Source: Rhizobium mesosinicum (GTDB lineage: Bacteria; Pseudomonadota; Alphaproteobacteria; Rhizobiales; Rhizobiaceae). Taken from it: DNA of 64,000 bases. The notes beneath the pieces were generated by a model. It saw nothing but the letters and a program-made list of their open reading frames with translations, was not told where the DNA came from and searched no databases. Made by a program: the position numbers and the translations under genes. The DNA is taken from positions 620,001 to 684,000 of the forward strand of contig NZ_JAEUAK010000004.1 of the NCBI RefSeq assembly GCF_019511345.1, read 5' to 3'. This document shows, one piece after another, positions 40,471 to 50,544 of this stretch; position 1 is the first letter of the stretch, and every line of letters begins with the position of its first letter.

Positions 40471-41547
40471 ATGAAGAAATTCGCACTCACACTTGCCGCA
40501 TCGGCCGCAGCCGTGATCGGCATATCCTCAGCCGCCGCGGCGGCGGACAAGACGAAGGTCTGCTTCGTCTATGTCGGCGCGCACAACGACGGCGGTTATT
40601 CGCAGGCGCACGATGTCGGCCGCCAGCAGGTCCAGGCCGAATTCGGCGACAAGATCGAAACGCCCTACCTCGAAAATGTTCCGGAAGGCCCGGACGCCGA
40701 ACGCGCCATCGAACGCCTTGCGCGTTCCGGCTGCCAGCTGATTTTCACGACGTCCTTCGGCTTCATGGACGCGACGGTCAAGGTTGCCGCCAAGTTCCCG
40801 AAGGTCAAGTTCGAGCACGGCACCGGCTACAAGTCCGGCCCGAACCTCGCGACCTACAATTCGCGCTTCTATGAAGGCCGCTACATCCTCGGCCAGATCG
40901 CCGCCAAGACTTCGAAGAATCACGGCGCTGCCTACATCGCTTCCTTCCCGATTCCTGAAGTCGTGATGGGCATCAACTCCTTCGAGCAGGGAGCCAAGTC
41001 GATCGATCCGAGCTTCAAGCTCAAGGTTATCTGGGTCAACACCTGGTTCGACCCGGGCAAGGAAGCAGACGCTGCCAAGGCCATGATCGACCAGGGCGTC
41101 GACGTGCTGACCCAGCACACCGACACCACCGCGCCGATGCAGGTTGCCGAAGAACGCGGCATCCACGCGTTTGGTCAGGCATCCGACATGATCGCCGCCG
41201 GTCCGAAGGCTCAGCTGACGGCGATCGTCGATACCTGGGGCACCTACTACTCCAAGCGCGTTCACGCGCTTTTGGACGGCACCTGGAAGTCCGAGCAGAG
41301 CTGGGACGGCCTGAAGGATGGCATCCTCAAGATGGCGCCCTACACGAATATGCCTGACGACGTGAAGAAAATGGCTGAGGAAACCGAAGCCAAGATCAAG
41401 TCCGGCGAACTGCATCCGTTCACCGGTCCGATCAACAAGCAGGACGGCACGCCTTGGCTGAAGGCCGGCGAGAAGGCCGATGACGGCACGCTGCTCGGCA
41501 TGAATTTCTACGTCGAAGGTGTCGACGACAAGCTGCCGGCGCAATAA
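40471..41547 (+). CDS. BMP-family substrate-binding lipoprotein-like protein
   Basis: 358 residues. Sec signal peptide (KKFALTLAASAAAVIGISSAAAAA) without a lipobox cysteine, so a free periplasmic protein. The BMP/PnrA-like fold is shown by VGAHNDGGYSQAHDVGRQ, CQLIFTTSFGFMDATVKVA and VDVLTQHTDTTAPMQVAEE. Family members bind purine nucleosides or related ligands; the ligand here is not decidable. A strong terminator follows. Confidence 0.92.
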   Translation: MKKFALTLAASAAAVIGISSAAAAADKTKVCFVYVGAHNDGGYSQAHDVGRQQVQAEFGDKIETPYLENVPEGPDAERAIERLARSGCQLIFTTSFGFMDATVKVAAKFPKVKFEHGTGYKSGPNLATYNSRFYEGRYILGQIAAKTSKNHGAAYIASFPIPEVVMGINSFEQGAKSIDPSFKLKVIWVNTWFDPGKEADAAKAMIDQGVDVLTQHTDTTAPMQVAEERGIHAFGQASDMIAAGPKAQLTAIVDTWGTYYSKRVHALLDGTWKSEQSWDGLKDGILKMAPYTNMPDDVKKMAEETEAKIKSGELHPFTGPINKQDGTPWLKAGEKADDGTLLGMNFYVEGVDDKLPAQ

Positions 41548-41571
41548 CCGGCTGGCCACTTTGCAGCTGCG

Positions 41572-41600
41572 AAAGGGCGTCCTTGTGGGCGCCCTTTTTT
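41572..41600 (+). terminator. Intrinsic terminator of the BMP importer operon
   Basis: AAAGGGCG (41572-41579) / CGCCCTTT (41590-41597) with a 10-nt loop, then TTT to 41600. It separates the two ABC operons. Confidence 0.88.
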
Positions 41601-41694
41601 GCTGCAATGCATATTAAAAACCCCATTTACAAAAGTAATACTATATGATTTTTTGACCCTGCGCCGCGAAGGAGCGGCATTGGGAGAGGAAATC
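41601..41694 (+). promoter_or_regulatory. AT-rich promoter region of the ytfQ operon
   Basis: From 41606 to 41655 the DNA is unusually AT-rich for this genome (ATGCATATTAAAAA, TTTACAAAAGTAATACTATATG). CTATAT (41641-41646) fits the rhizobial -10 but no good -35 is 17 nt before it, consistent with an activator- or repressor-controlled promoter. The FadR-type regulator at the end of the operon is the obvious candidate. Confidence 0.4.
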
Positions 41695-42657
41695 ATGAAA
41701 TTGAAGACTGCACTTTTGAGTGCCACGATTCTGGCTGCCTGCATGTTCGGTTCGGCTTCGGCTGCCGGCTTGACTGTCGGCTTCTCGCAGATCGGCTCGG
41801 AATCGGGTTGGCGCGCGGCTGAAACGACAGTGACCAAGGAACAGGCCAAGAAGCGCGGCATCGATCTGAAGTTTGCCGATGCGCAGCAGAAGCAGGAAAA
41901 TCAGATCAAGGCTCTGCGCTCTTTCATTGCTCAGGGCGTCGATGCCATTCTCATTGCTCCTGTTGTGGAAACCGGCTGGGACGACGTTCTGAAGGAAGCC
42001 AAGGAAGCCAAGATTCCAGTCATCCTTCTCGACCGTACCATCAAGGCTCCCGACGATCTCTACCTGACGGCGGTTACCTCCGACCTGGTCCATGAAGGCA
42101 AGGTCGCAGGCGATTTCCTGGTCAAGACCGTCGGCGACAAGAAGTGCAATGTCGTCGAGCTGCAGGGCACCACCGGTTCATCGCCGGCCATCGCCCGCAA
42201 GAAGGGCTTCGAAGAGGCTCTTGCCGGCCACGACAACCTGAAGATCGTTCGCAGCCAGACCGGTGACTTTACCCGCACCAAGGGCAAGGAAGTCATGGAA
42301 AGCTTCCTGAAGGCCGAGAATGGCGGCAAGAATATCTGCGCTCTCTATGCCCATAACGACGACATGGCCGTCGGCGCCATCCAGGCGATCAAGGAAGCTG
42401 GTCTGAAGCCGGGCAAGGATATCCTCGTCGTCTCCATCGACGCCGTGCCCGATATCTTCAAGGCCATGTCCGAAGGTGAGGCCAATGCCACGGTCGAGCT
42501 GACGCCGAACATGTCGGGTCCGGCCTTCGACGCGCTCGAAGCCTACCTCAAGGACAAGAAGGCTCCGCCGAAGTGGATCCAGACCGAGTCCAAGCTCTAT
42601 ACGCCGGCTGACGACCCGATGAAGGTCTACGAAGAGAAGAAGGGGCAGGGCTACTGA
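41695..42657 (+). CDS. ytfQ: Sugar ABC importer, periplasmic binding protein (YtfQ-like)
   Basis: 320 residues from ATG 41695 (GGGAGAGGAA upstream). Signal peptide to about Ala23 (SASAAG). Periplasmic-binding-protein-like I fold of the ribose/galactofuranose group: VGFSQIGSESGWRAAETT, DAILIAPVVETGWDDVLKEA, LDRTI, YAHNDDMAVGAIQAI. E. coli YtfQ binds galactofuranose and galactopyranose; the same gene order here supports that, but the exact ligand is inferred. Confidence 0.9.
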   Translation: MKLKTALLSATILAACMFGSASAAGLTVGFSQIGSESGWRAAETTVTKEQAKKRGIDLKFADAQQKQENQIKALRSFIAQGVDAILIAPVVETGWDDVLKEAKEAKIPVILLDRTIKAPDDLYLTAVTSDLVHEGKVAGDFLVKTVGDKKCNVVELQGTTGSSPAIARKKGFEEALAGHDNLKIVRSQTGDFTRTKGKEVMESFLKAENGGKNICALYAHNDDMAVGAIQAIKEAGLKPGKDILVVSIDAVPDIFKAMSEGEANATVELTPNMSGPAFDALEAYLKDKKAPPKWIQTESKLYTPADDPMKVYEEKKGQGY

Positions 42658-42777
42658 TTTGAACCTGGAACCGCACCGGTCCATCATGGACTGGTGCGGA
42701 ACTGCCGGTGTCGGGCCGGGCGTCATGCCTGGTTTTGGCATAGGCGTAAGGCGCAATATCAGGAAACAGCAGCCCTC

Positions 42778-44301
42778 ATGGTTCACAATTTCGAGAATAT
42801 TCTCGCAGCCTCGGCCATATCGAAATTCTTCCCCGGCGCTATCGCCCTGGATAAGGTGGATTTCACGCTGCGCCGCGGCGAGGTTCACGCGTTGCTCGGC
42901 GAAAACGGCGCCGGCAAGTCGACGCTCATCAAATGCATTACCGGCGCCTATCGTCGCGATGGCGGAAGCCTGACACTGGAAGGTCACGAGATTGATCCGG
43001 CCGATACGCTGGCCGCCCAGAAGCTCGGCATCGGCACCGTCTACCAGGAGGTCAACCTCCTCTCCAATCTCAGCGTCGCGGAAAACCTCTTCCTCGGACG
43101 CCAGCCGAAGCGTTTCGGCATGATCGATGCCCGCACCATGAACCGGAACGCCCGTGAGCTTCTGGCAGGCTACGGCCTCGATATCGATGTAACCGCGCAG
43201 CTCGACCGCTTCTCGGTCGCCGTCCAGCAGATAGTCGCAATCGCTCGCGCCGTCGATCTGTCGGGCAAGGTGCTCATTCTCGACGAGCCCACCGCCAGCC
43301 TCGATACGCACGAAGTCGAGATGCTTTTCCGCATCATAAACGACTTGAAGAAGCGCGGATTAGGCATTGTCTTCATTACTCATTTTCTCGAACAGGTTTA
43401 CGCGGTCAGCGACCGCATTACCGTGCTGCGCAATGGCCGGCTTGTCGGTACGCATGAGGCCGCCGAACTGCCGCGGCAGAACCTGATCGCCATGATGCTC
43501 GGGCGCGAACTCGCCCAGGCGGAACATGCCGTCAGAGAACACACCATTGCTGCCGGCGAGGTCAAATATTCTTTCGAGGGTTTCGGAAAACGCGGAAAGG
43601 TGAAGCCCTTCGATCTCGAAGTCCGCGTCGGCGAAGTCGTCGGCGTCGCGGGGCTCCTCGGGTCGGGGCGTACGGAAACGGCCGAGCTTCTCTTCGGCAT
43701 CGAAAGCGCCGATAGCGGTGTCGCCAAGATCGGCGGAAAGCCGGTGGTGCTGTCAAGTCCACGTGCTGCGATCGGCAAGGGATTCGGCTTCTGCCCGGAG
43801 GACCGCAAGACGGACGGCATTATCGGCGACCTGTCGATCCGCGAAAACATCGCTCTTGCGTTGCAGGCCCGCCGCGGCTGGGCACGGCCGCTTTCACGCG
43901 CCGAACAGAATGCAATCGCTGACGAATATATCAAGGCGCTCGATATCCGCACGACCGATCGCGAAAAGCCCATTCGGCTGCTCTCCGGCGGCAATCAGCA
44001 GAAGGCGATCCTCGCCCGCTGGCTCGCGACCAATCCGAATTTCCTGATCCTGGACGAGCCGACCCGCGGCATCGATGTCGGCGCCCATGCGGAGATCATC
44101 AAACTGATCGAGCAACTATGCGCCCGGGGCATGTCGCTGATCGTCATCTCCTCGGAACTGGAGGAACTCGTTGCCTACAGTTCACGCGTCATCGTGCTGC
44201 GCGATCGCGAACATATCGCAGAACTGACCGGGGAGCACATCAGCGCTGCCGGCATTGTCGACGCCATTGCCGCGGCCGACAAACGAACGGAGGATGCATG
44301 A
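42778..44301 (+). CDS. ytfR: Sugar ABC importer, duplicated ATP-binding protein (YtfR-like)
   Basis: 507 residues from ATG 42778 (AGGAAAC upstream). NBD1: GENGAGKST (41-49), DEPTASLD; NBD2: GLLGSGRTETAELLFG, LSGGNQQKAILARWL, ILDEPTRGIDVGAH. Monosaccharide importer ATPase class (RbsA/MglA/YtfR). The 120 nt after ytfQ has no gene. It overlaps ytfT by 4 nt. Confidence 0.93.
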   Translation: MVHNFENILAASAISKFFPGAIALDKVDFTLRRGEVHALLGENGAGKSTLIKCITGAYRRDGGSLTLEGHEIDPADTLAAQKLGIGTVYQEVNLLSNLSVAENLFLGRQPKRFGMIDARTMNRNARELLAGYGLDIDVTAQLDRFSVAVQQIVAIARAVDLSGKVLILDEPTASLDTHEVEMLFRIINDLKKRGLGIVFITHFLEQVYAVSDRITVLRNGRLVGTHEAAELPRQNLIAMMLGRELAQAEHAVREHTIAAGEVKYSFEGFGKRGKVKPFDLEVRVGEVVGVAGLLGSGRTETAELLFGIESADSGVAKIGGKPVVLSSPRAAIGKGFGFCPEDRKTDGIIGDLSIRENIALALQARRGWARPLSRAEQNAIADEYIKALDIRTTDREKPIRLLSGGNQQKAILARWLATNPNFLILDEPTRGIDVGAHAEIIKLIEQLCARGMSLIVISSELEELVAYSSRVIVLRDREHIAELTGEHISAAGIVDAIAAADKRTEDA

Positions 44302-45308
44302 CTGCCTCGCTGAAGGCGCTGGGCTTTCGTCTTGCGCCACAATTGATTGCGCTTTTGGTTGTTCTTCTTTTGAATTTCAGCTTCTTCCCGCAATTTCTTG
44401 ATATGATTGTTCAAAATGGCCGGCTCTATGGGAGCCTCATCGACGTGCTCAATCGTGGCGCGCCCGTGGCGTTGCTCGCCATCGGCATGACGCTCGTGAT
44501 CGCCACCAAGGGCATCGACCTTTCGGTCGGTGCGGTCATTGCGATTTGCGGCGCCGTCTCAGCCTCGTCGATCGTCGAAGGCAATTCGCTTGCCTATACG
44601 CTGGCACTGACTGTTGTCGTCGGTCTGCTCTGTGGCTTCTGGAACGGCTTCCTCGTGGCCGTCCTCAATATCCAGCCGATCATCGCGACCCTCGTTCTGA
44701 TGGTCGCCGGCCGCGGGATCGCGCAACTCATCACCGAAGGCGTCATTATGACCTTCAACAATGACGGGCTGATCTTTCTCGGCAGCGGCTCCTTCGCCTT
44801 CCTGCCCATGCCAGTCGTCATCTGGCTGATCGTCGGCCTGCTGGTCATCCTGCTGGTCCGCCGCACGGCGCTCGGCATGCTGATTGAGGCTGTCGGCATC
44901 AACAGGCGGGCCAGCACACTGTCTGGCGTACAGACACCTGTGCTGCTGATGGCGGTCTATATGTTAAGCGGCCTCTGCGCTTCCATCGCCGGCATCATCG
45001 TCGCCGCCGACATAAAGGGGGCGGATGCCAACAATGCCGGACTATGGCTGGAGCTCGATGCCATCCTGGCCGTGGTTGTCGGCGGCAATTCACTGCTCGG
45101 CGGCCGCTTCAGCATTATCGGGTCCCTGATCGGCGCGATGATCATCCAGGCGGTCAATACCGGCATCCTGCTGTCCGGCTTTCCGCCGGAGTTCAATCTC
45201 ATCATCAAAGCGGTCATTATCCTCGTCATTCTGGTGATCCAGTCGCCAGCCATGCAATCGCTGACCAGCTTCCTGGCACGCCAGACGAACGCAGGAGGGC
45301 GCAAATGA
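44298..45308 (+). CDS. ytfT: Sugar ABC importer permease (YtfT-like)
   Basis: 336 residues from ATG 44298 (ATGA overlap with ytfR). BPD_transp_2 family, ~9 helices; APVALLAIGMTLVIATKGID and LSVGAVIAICGAV are the RbsC-type consensus. It pairs with YjfF as a heterodimeric channel. Confidence 0.92.
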   Translation: MTASLKALGFRLAPQLIALLVVLLLNFSFFPQFLDMIVQNGRLYGSLIDVLNRGAPVALLAIGMTLVIATKGIDLSVGAVIAICGAVSASSIVEGNSLAYTLALTVVVGLLCGFWNGFLVAVLNIQPIIATLVLMVAGRGIAQLITEGVIMTFNNDGLIFLGSGSFAFLPMPVVIWLIVGLLVILLVRRTALGMLIEAVGINRRASTLSGVQTPVLLMAVYMLSGLCASIAGIIVAADIKGADANNAGLWLELDAILAVVVGGNSLLGGRFSIIGSLIGAMIIQAVNTGILLSGFPPEFNLIIKAVIILVILVIQSPAMQSLTSFLARQTNAGGRK

Positions 45309-46273
45309 ATTCCAAATACTTGCCGCTCCTTGCGACGATCGTCATCTTCGTGCTCGCCTATGCGGTCTGCACGCTACAATATCCGAACATCTTGTCGACG
45401 CGCGTTATCGGCAACCTGCTGACCGACAACGCGTTCCTCGGCATTGCTGCGGTCGGCATGACCTTCGTCATTATCTCCGGCGGCATCGATCTGTCGATCG
45501 GGTCCATCATCGCCTTCACCGGTGTTTTTCTGGCCGTTATCCTGCAGAACACCAGCATTCACCCGCTGGCTGCTTTCGCGATCGTGCTCATCATCACGAC
45601 GGCCTTCGGCGCGGTCATGGGCGTGATCATTCATTTCCTGCAGATGCCGCCCTTCATCGTGACACTTGCCGGGATGTTCCTTGCTCGCGGCATGGCCTAC
45701 GTCCTGTCGATCGACAGCATTCCGATCAATCATGAATATTATTCGACGCTGACCAGCCTCTACTATCGTCTGCCGGGCGGCGGGCGCCTGACGCTGATCG
45801 GCGGCATCATGCTGATCGTTTTCGCCGCCGGTATCTTCATCGCCCATCGCACCCGCTTCGGAACCAATGTCTATGCGTTGGGCGGCGGCGTGCAGACGGC
45901 ACAATTGATGGGCGTTCCGGTGGCGCGCACGACGATCCAGATCTACGCGCTGTCGGGTTTCCTGGCTGGCCTATCCGGAATCGTTTTTTCCCTATACACA
46001 TCTGCCGGATATTCTCTTGCAGCGGTGGGTGTCGAACTGGACGCCATCGCGGCAGTCGTTATCGGAGGGACGCTGCTGACAGGAGGAGCGGGATTCGTGG
46101 CAGGGACCTTTATCGGTCTGCTGATCCAGGGGCTCATTCAGACTTACATTACCTTCGACGGTACGCTGTCGAGCTGGTGGACGAAAATCCTGATTGGCCT
46201 GCTGCTTTTTGCATTCATGGTAATGCAAAAAGCCATCCTTTTCCTTTCCAGTCTGAACAGGAGATATGGGTAG
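45305..46273 (+). CDS. yjfF: Sugar ABC importer permease (YjfF-like)
   Basis: 322 residues from ATG 45305 (ATGA overlap with ytfT). BPD_transp_2 family; AVGMTFVIISGGIDLSIGSI and ALGGGVQTAQLMGVPVARTT are diagnostic. Second subunit of the channel. Its 3' end overlaps the regulator gene by 8 nt. Confidence 0.92.
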   Translation: MNSKYLPLLATIVIFVLAYAVCTLQYPNILSTRVIGNLLTDNAFLGIAAVGMTFVIISGGIDLSIGSIIAFTGVFLAVILQNTSIHPLAAFAIVLIITTAFGAVMGVIIHFLQMPPFIVTLAGMFLARGMAYVLSIDSIPINHEYYSTLTSLYYRLPGGGRLTLIGGIMLIVFAAGIFIAHRTRFGTNVYALGGGVQTAQLMGVPVARTTIQIYALSGFLAGLSGIVFSLYTSAGYSLAAVGVELDAIAAVVIGGTLLTGGAGFVAGTFIGLLIQGLIQTYITFDGTLSSWWTKILIGLLLFAFMVMQKAILFLSSLNRRYG

Positions 46274-47060
46274 GAGGAGCGACGGATTGCGCAACAAAAC
46301 GCTTGAAACCGGTAAGGCGGGGCGAAGAACCCAAACAAGTCACGCGCATGTCGTCGATGAACTCGGCCGGGCAATCGTTGCCGGCACCTATCCCGTCGGC
46401 ACGATCCTTCCCGGAGACGGAGAGCTTGCGCAGCGCTTCAAAGTATCGCGCACGGTACTGCGTGAAACGATGAAGACGCTCGCCGCCAAAGGCATGGTCG
46501 TTGCAAAGGCGCGTGTCGGAACGCGTGTGACGGAAAAGAACTTCTGGAACATGTTCGACACCGAGATCATCTCCTGGCATTTCGCCAACGGTGTCAGTGA
46601 AGAATTTCTCCTGCAGCTTTACGATATCCGGCTGGCTTTCGAACCTTTTGCCGCGGGCCTCGTTGCGGAACGCGCAAGCCAGGAGGAGATCGAACTGTTG
46701 CGTAGTCTGGCGCTCGACATGGCCGCCAGCGGCCATACCGCCGACAGTCTGGCACTTGCCGATCTGCGGTTCCATCTCGCCGTTTCGGAAGCATCTCACA
46801 ACCCCTTCATGCGCACGCTCGGCGGGCTCATCGAGGCGGCACTCGTCGGCATGTTTCGCATGAGTACGCCGCCCTCGCAGAACGGCTTCGCCAACATAGC
46901 CGAAACGCACATGCGCATCGTCGATGCCATCGCCGCGGGCAATAGCGCAGCGGCGCGCAAGGCAATGGAAGATGTCATCGTCGACGGCAGGGAACACGTT
47001 CACGAAGCCTTCTCGGCGCTCTCCGAAACCACCATTTCCTTGCCGATTTCGACTTTTTGA
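46266..47060 (+). CDS. FadR/GntR-family regulator of the sugar importer
   Basis: 264 residues. A ~25-residue basic N-terminal tail, winged HTH (GTILPGDGELAQRFKVSRTV, LRETMKTLAAKGMV), then an FCD domain (DIRLAFEPFAAGLVAERA, DLRFHLAVSEASHN, ETHMRIVDAIAAGNSAAARK). The putative metal ligands Asp/His/His are all present. It overlaps the yjfF stop by 8 nt, so it is made from the importer mRNA and probably controls it in response to the imported sugar or a catabolite. Confidence 0.9.
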   Translation: MGRRSDGLRNKTLETGKAGRRTQTSHAHVVDELGRAIVAGTYPVGTILPGDGELAQRFKVSRTVLRETMKTLAAKGMVVAKARVGTRVTEKNFWNMFDTEIISWHFANGVSEEFLLQLYDIRLAFEPFAAGLVAERASQEEIELLRSLALDMAASGHTADSLALADLRFHLAVSEASHNPFMRTLGGLIEAALVGMFRMSTPPSQNGFANIAETHMRIVDAIAAGNSAAARKAMEDVIVDGREHVHEAFSALSETTISLPISTF

Positions 47061-47123
47061 AGCTTCACCTTGCTGCTATGAGCGGCAGAACAGCCGATCT
47101 GCAATGGATTCTCGGAGTCTGCC

Positions 47124-48485
47124 ATGGAACGCACCTGCCTTGCCGTCATTCTCGCCGCCGGCGACAGCACGCGGATGAAGTCCGTAAAGTCGAAGGTGCT
47201 GCATGAGGTCGCCGGCCGGCCGATGATCGCTCATGTCGTCGATGCAGTGGCCGCCACGGGAGTGTCCTCCGTTGCCCTCGTCGTCGGCCGGGATGCCGAG
47301 AAAGTGGCGAAGGCTGCCGATATCGGCGGCGTGAAGATCAGATCTTATCTGCAGGAACAGCGCCTCGGCACCGGCCACGCCGTTCTGGCGGCCCGCGAGG
47401 CGATTGCCGAGGGCTATGACGATATCCTCGTCACTTATGGCGATGTGCCGCTGCAGACGGCCGGCCCGTTGCTCGAAGCCCGTAAGGCGCTGGCCGAGGG
47501 CAGCGACATCGTCGTCATCGGTTTCCACACCGGCCGCCCGACCGGCTATGGCCGCCTGCTCGTCAAGGATGGTGAGCTGATGGCCATCCGCGAGGAGAAG
47601 GATGCGACGGATGCCGAGCGCACCGTCACCTGGTGCAACAGCGGCCTGATGGCCATCAACGGACGCAAAGCGCTCGACCTCCTGTCACGTATCGGTAACG
47701 GCAATGCCAAGGGCGAATATTATCTGACCGATCTCGTTGAGATCGCCCGCTCGCTGGGCGGCCGCGTGACCGCCGTCGATGCGCCTGAGGTCGAGATGAC
47801 CGGCTGCAACAACCGTGCCGAACTTGCCGTCATCGAGCGCCTCTGGCAGGAACGCCGCCGCCAGGAGTTGATGCTCTCCGGCGTAACGATGATCGCCCCG
47901 GAAACGGTCTTCCTCTCCTATGACACCGTGATCGGCCAGGATGCGCTGATCGAGCCGAACGTCGTCTTCGGCCCCGGGGCCGTTATCGATAGCGGCGTTG
48001 TCATCCATGCCTTCTCGCATATCGAAGGCGCGCATGTGAGCGAAGGCGCGACCGTCGGTCCTTTTGCGCGCCTGCGGCCTGGTGCGGATCTCGCCATCGG
48101 CTCCAAGGTCGGCAATTTCTGTGAGGTCAAGAACGGCAAGATCGGCGAGGGCGCCAAGGTCAACCACCTGACCTATATCGGCGATGCCGTCATCGGCTCG
48201 GGCACCAATATCGGCGCGGGCACGATCACCTGCAACTATGACGGGGTGAACAAGTTCGAGACGGTTATAGGCAGGGATGCCTTCATCGGTTCGAACTCTT
48301 CGCTGGTTGCACCCGTGACGATCGGCGACAGCGCCTATATCGCTTCGGGCAGCGTCATCACGTCCGATGTGCCCGCAGAAGCGCTTGCCTTTGGCCGTGC
48401 CAGACAGGAGATAAAGCCTGAGCGGGCAAAGCTGCTGCATGAGCGGGCGCTCGCCATCAAGGCGGCGAAGAAAGCCAAGGGCTGA
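47124..48485 (+). CDS. glmU: Bifunctional GlmU (GlcN-1-P acetyltransferase / GlcNAc-1-P uridyltransferase)
   Basis: 453 residues. Makes UDP-GlcNAc for peptidoglycan and LPS. N-terminal nucleotidyltransferase with [11 protein letters not shown] (10-20; the common form is LAAGxGTRM, so Asp14-Ser15 is a variant) and the C-terminal left-handed beta-helix of hexapeptide repeats ([32 protein letters not shown]). In an operon-like arrangement with glmS 108 nt downstream. Confidence 0.96.
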   Translation: MERTCLAVILAAGDSTRMKSVKSKVLHEVAGRPMIAHVVDAVAATGVSSVALVVGRDAEKVAKAADIGGVKIRSYLQEQRLGTGHAVLAAREAIAEGYDDILVTYGDVPLQTAGPLLEARKALAEGSDIVVIGFHTGRPTGYGRLLVKDGELMAIREEKDATDAERTVTWCNSGLMAINGRKALDLLSRIGNGNAKGEYYLTDLVEIARSLGGRVTAVDAPEVEMTGCNNRAELAVIERLWQERRRQELMLSGVTMIAPETVFLSYDTVIGQDALIEPNVVFGPGAVIDSGVVIHAFSHIEGAHVSEGATVGPFARLRPGADLAIGSKVGNFCEVKNGKIGEGAKVNHLTYIGDAVIGSGTNIGAGTITCNYDGVNKFETVIGRDAFIGSNSSLVAPVTIGDSAYIASGSVITSDVPAEALAFGRARQEIKPERAKLLHERALAIKAAKKAKG

Positions 48486-48593
48486 ACCTTCTTCCGTAAC
48501 GCGCGGAAATCGAAAGTGACCGCCGTACCAATTGAGAAATAAGCGGGAATCGCTAGGACTGGCGTCGATATTGAGGCCTGAGGGGATGTTTGC

Positions 48594-50420
48594 ATGTGCG
48601 GAATTGTAGGGATCGTCGGAAATGCGCCAGTTGCAGGCCGTCTTGTCGATGCGTTGAAGCGGCTGGAATATCGCGGTTACGATTCCGCCGGCGTCGCCAC
48701 GATCCATGAGGGCGTCATGGATCGCCGCCGTGCCGAGGGTAAGCTCTTCAATCTGGAAAAGCGTCTCGATAGCGAGCCGCTGCCGGGAACGACCGGCATC
48801 GCCCATACACGCTGGGCAACCCATGGCGTGCCGAACGAGACCAACGCCCATCCGCATTTCGTCGAAGGCGTAGCCGTCGTCCACAATGGCATCATCGAGA
48901 ACTTTTCTGAACTGCGCGATGAACTGAGCCGTGAAGGAGCGAGCTTCGAAAGCCAGACTGACACGGAAGTCGTTGCTCATCTGATGGCGAAGTATTTGCG
49001 CGAGGGTCTTTCTGCGCGCGAAGCCATGCTGAAGATGCTGAACCGCGTCACCGGCGCCTATGCGCTCGCCGTCATGCTGAAGAGCGATCCCGGCACCATC
49101 ATGGCTGCGCGATCCGGCCCGCCGCTTGCTGTCGGCTACGGCAAGGGGGAGATGTTCCTTGGCTCGGACGCCATTGCGCTATCGCCCTTCACCAATGAGA
49201 TTACCTATCTCGTCGATGGCGATTGGGCGATCATCACGCGTGATGGTGCGACCGTGCTCGATTTTTCCGGCAAGGTGGTTAAGCGTCCGCGCCAGATTTC
49301 GCAGGCGACCGTCTATGTCGTCGACAAGGGAAATCACCGCCATTTCATGGAAAAGGAAATCTACGAGCAGCCGGAGGTCATCTCCCACGCGCTGAGCCAC
49401 TACGTGGACTTCGCTGCCAACACGATCAGCCCGAATGCATCTGCCATCGATTTCAAAGCCGCGACCGGCCTTGCTATCTCGGCCTGCGGCACGGCCTATC
49501 TTGCCGGCTTGATCGGCAAATACTGGTTCGAGCGCTATGCGCGCCTGCCTGTCGAAATCGATGTTGCCTCTGAGTTCCGCTACCGCGAAATGCCGCTGCA
49601 GCCGTCGCAGGCAGCGCTCTTCATCTCGCAGTCGGGCGAGACTGCCGATACTCTGGCGTCGCTTCGCTACTGCAAAGACAACGGCCTGAAGATCGGTGCA
49701 GTCGTCAACGTGCGGGAATCGACCATCGCCCGCGAATCCGACGCCGTCTTCCCGATCATGGCCGGGCCGGAAATCGGCGTCGCCTCCACCAAGGCCTTCA
49801 CCTGCCAGCTTGCCGTGCTTGCTTCGCTCGCAATCGGCGCCGGCCGCGCCCGCGGCACCATAAGCGCCGACGACGAGAAGCCGATGGTGCGCCATCTGGC
49901 CGAAATGCCGCGCATCATGAGCCGGGTCCTGAACCTCATCCAACCGCAGATGGAAGGCCTGTCGCGCGAGCTCTCAAAGTGCAAGGACGTGCTTTACCTC
50001 GGCCGCGGCACCAGCTTCCCGCTTGCCATGGAAGGTGCGCTGAAGCTCAAGGAAATCTCCTATATCCACGCGGAAGGCTATGCCGCCGGCGAGCTGAAGC
50101 ATGGGCCGATCGCGTTGATCGACGAAAACATGCCCGTCATCGTCATCGCACCCTATGACCGTTTCTTCGAAAAGACCGTCTCCAACATGCAGGAAGTCGC
50201 AGCCCGTGGCGGCCGGATCATCTTCATCACCGATGAGAACGGTGCAGCTGCTTCGAAACTGCCGACGATGGCGACGATCACGCTTCCGAATGTCGATGAG
50301 ATCATCTCGCCGATGATCTTCTCGCTACCGATCCAACTGCTCGCCTACCATACGGCGGTCTTCATGGGCACGGACGTCGACCAACCACGGAATCTCGCAA
50401 AATCGGTGACTGTGGAGTAA
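48594..50420 (+). CDS. glmS: Glutamine-fructose-6-phosphate aminotransferase (isomerizing)
   Basis: 608 residues. First step to UDP-GlcNAc. N-terminal class II glutaminase with Cys2 as nucleophile (MCGIVGIVG), HTRWATHG, then two SIS isomerase domains (SACGTAYLAGLIGKYW, SQSGETADT) ending PRNLAKSVTVE. Ribosome site GAGGGG. No glmS-ribozyme-like structure is expected in this lineage and none is seen. Confidence 0.97.
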   Translation: MCGIVGIVGNAPVAGRLVDALKRLEYRGYDSAGVATIHEGVMDRRRAEGKLFNLEKRLDSEPLPGTTGIAHTRWATHGVPNETNAHPHFVEGVAVVHNGIIENFSELRDELSREGASFESQTDTEVVAHLMAKYLREGLSAREAMLKMLNRVTGAYALAVMLKSDPGTIMAARSGPPLAVGYGKGEMFLGSDAIALSPFTNEITYLVDGDWAIITRDGATVLDFSGKVVKRPRQISQATVYVVDKGNHRHFMEKEIYEQPEVISHALSHYVDFAANTISPNASAIDFKAATGLAISACGTAYLAGLIGKYWFERYARLPVEIDVASEFRYREMPLQPSQAALFISQSGETADTLASLRYCKDNGLKIGAVVNVRESTIARESDAVFPIMAGPEIGVASTKAFTCQLAVLASLAIGAGRARGTISADDEKPMVRHLAEMPRIMSRVLNLIQPQMEGLSRELSKCKDVLYLGRGTSFPLAMEGALKLKEISYIHAEGYAAGELKHGPIALIDENMPVIVIAPYDRFFEKTVSNMQEVAARGGRIIFITDENGAAASKLPTMATITLPNVDEIISPMIFSLPIQLLAYHTAVFMGTDVDQPRNLAKSVTVE

Positions 50421-50544
50421 GTCTTCACAAGCTGAAACAGGTTGTGTGGTAGCACGAATTCTGGCAATTTTGAGCCTGCAGACACAGGGGGAAGGCCGGT
50501 TGCCCCGGCCCGTCTAAAGACAGAAGCGGAGTTCATCAGGAAAG

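Noticed and set aside
48486..48593. Possible glmS ribozyme upstream of glmS
   Set aside because: The spacer is only 108 nt, lacks the conserved core, and the ribozyme is known mainly from Gram-positive bacteria.
47685..48980. 431-codon open frame antisense to glmU and glmS
   Set aside because: Crosses two well-supported genes and their spacer on the other strand; low-complexity composition from reverse codons.
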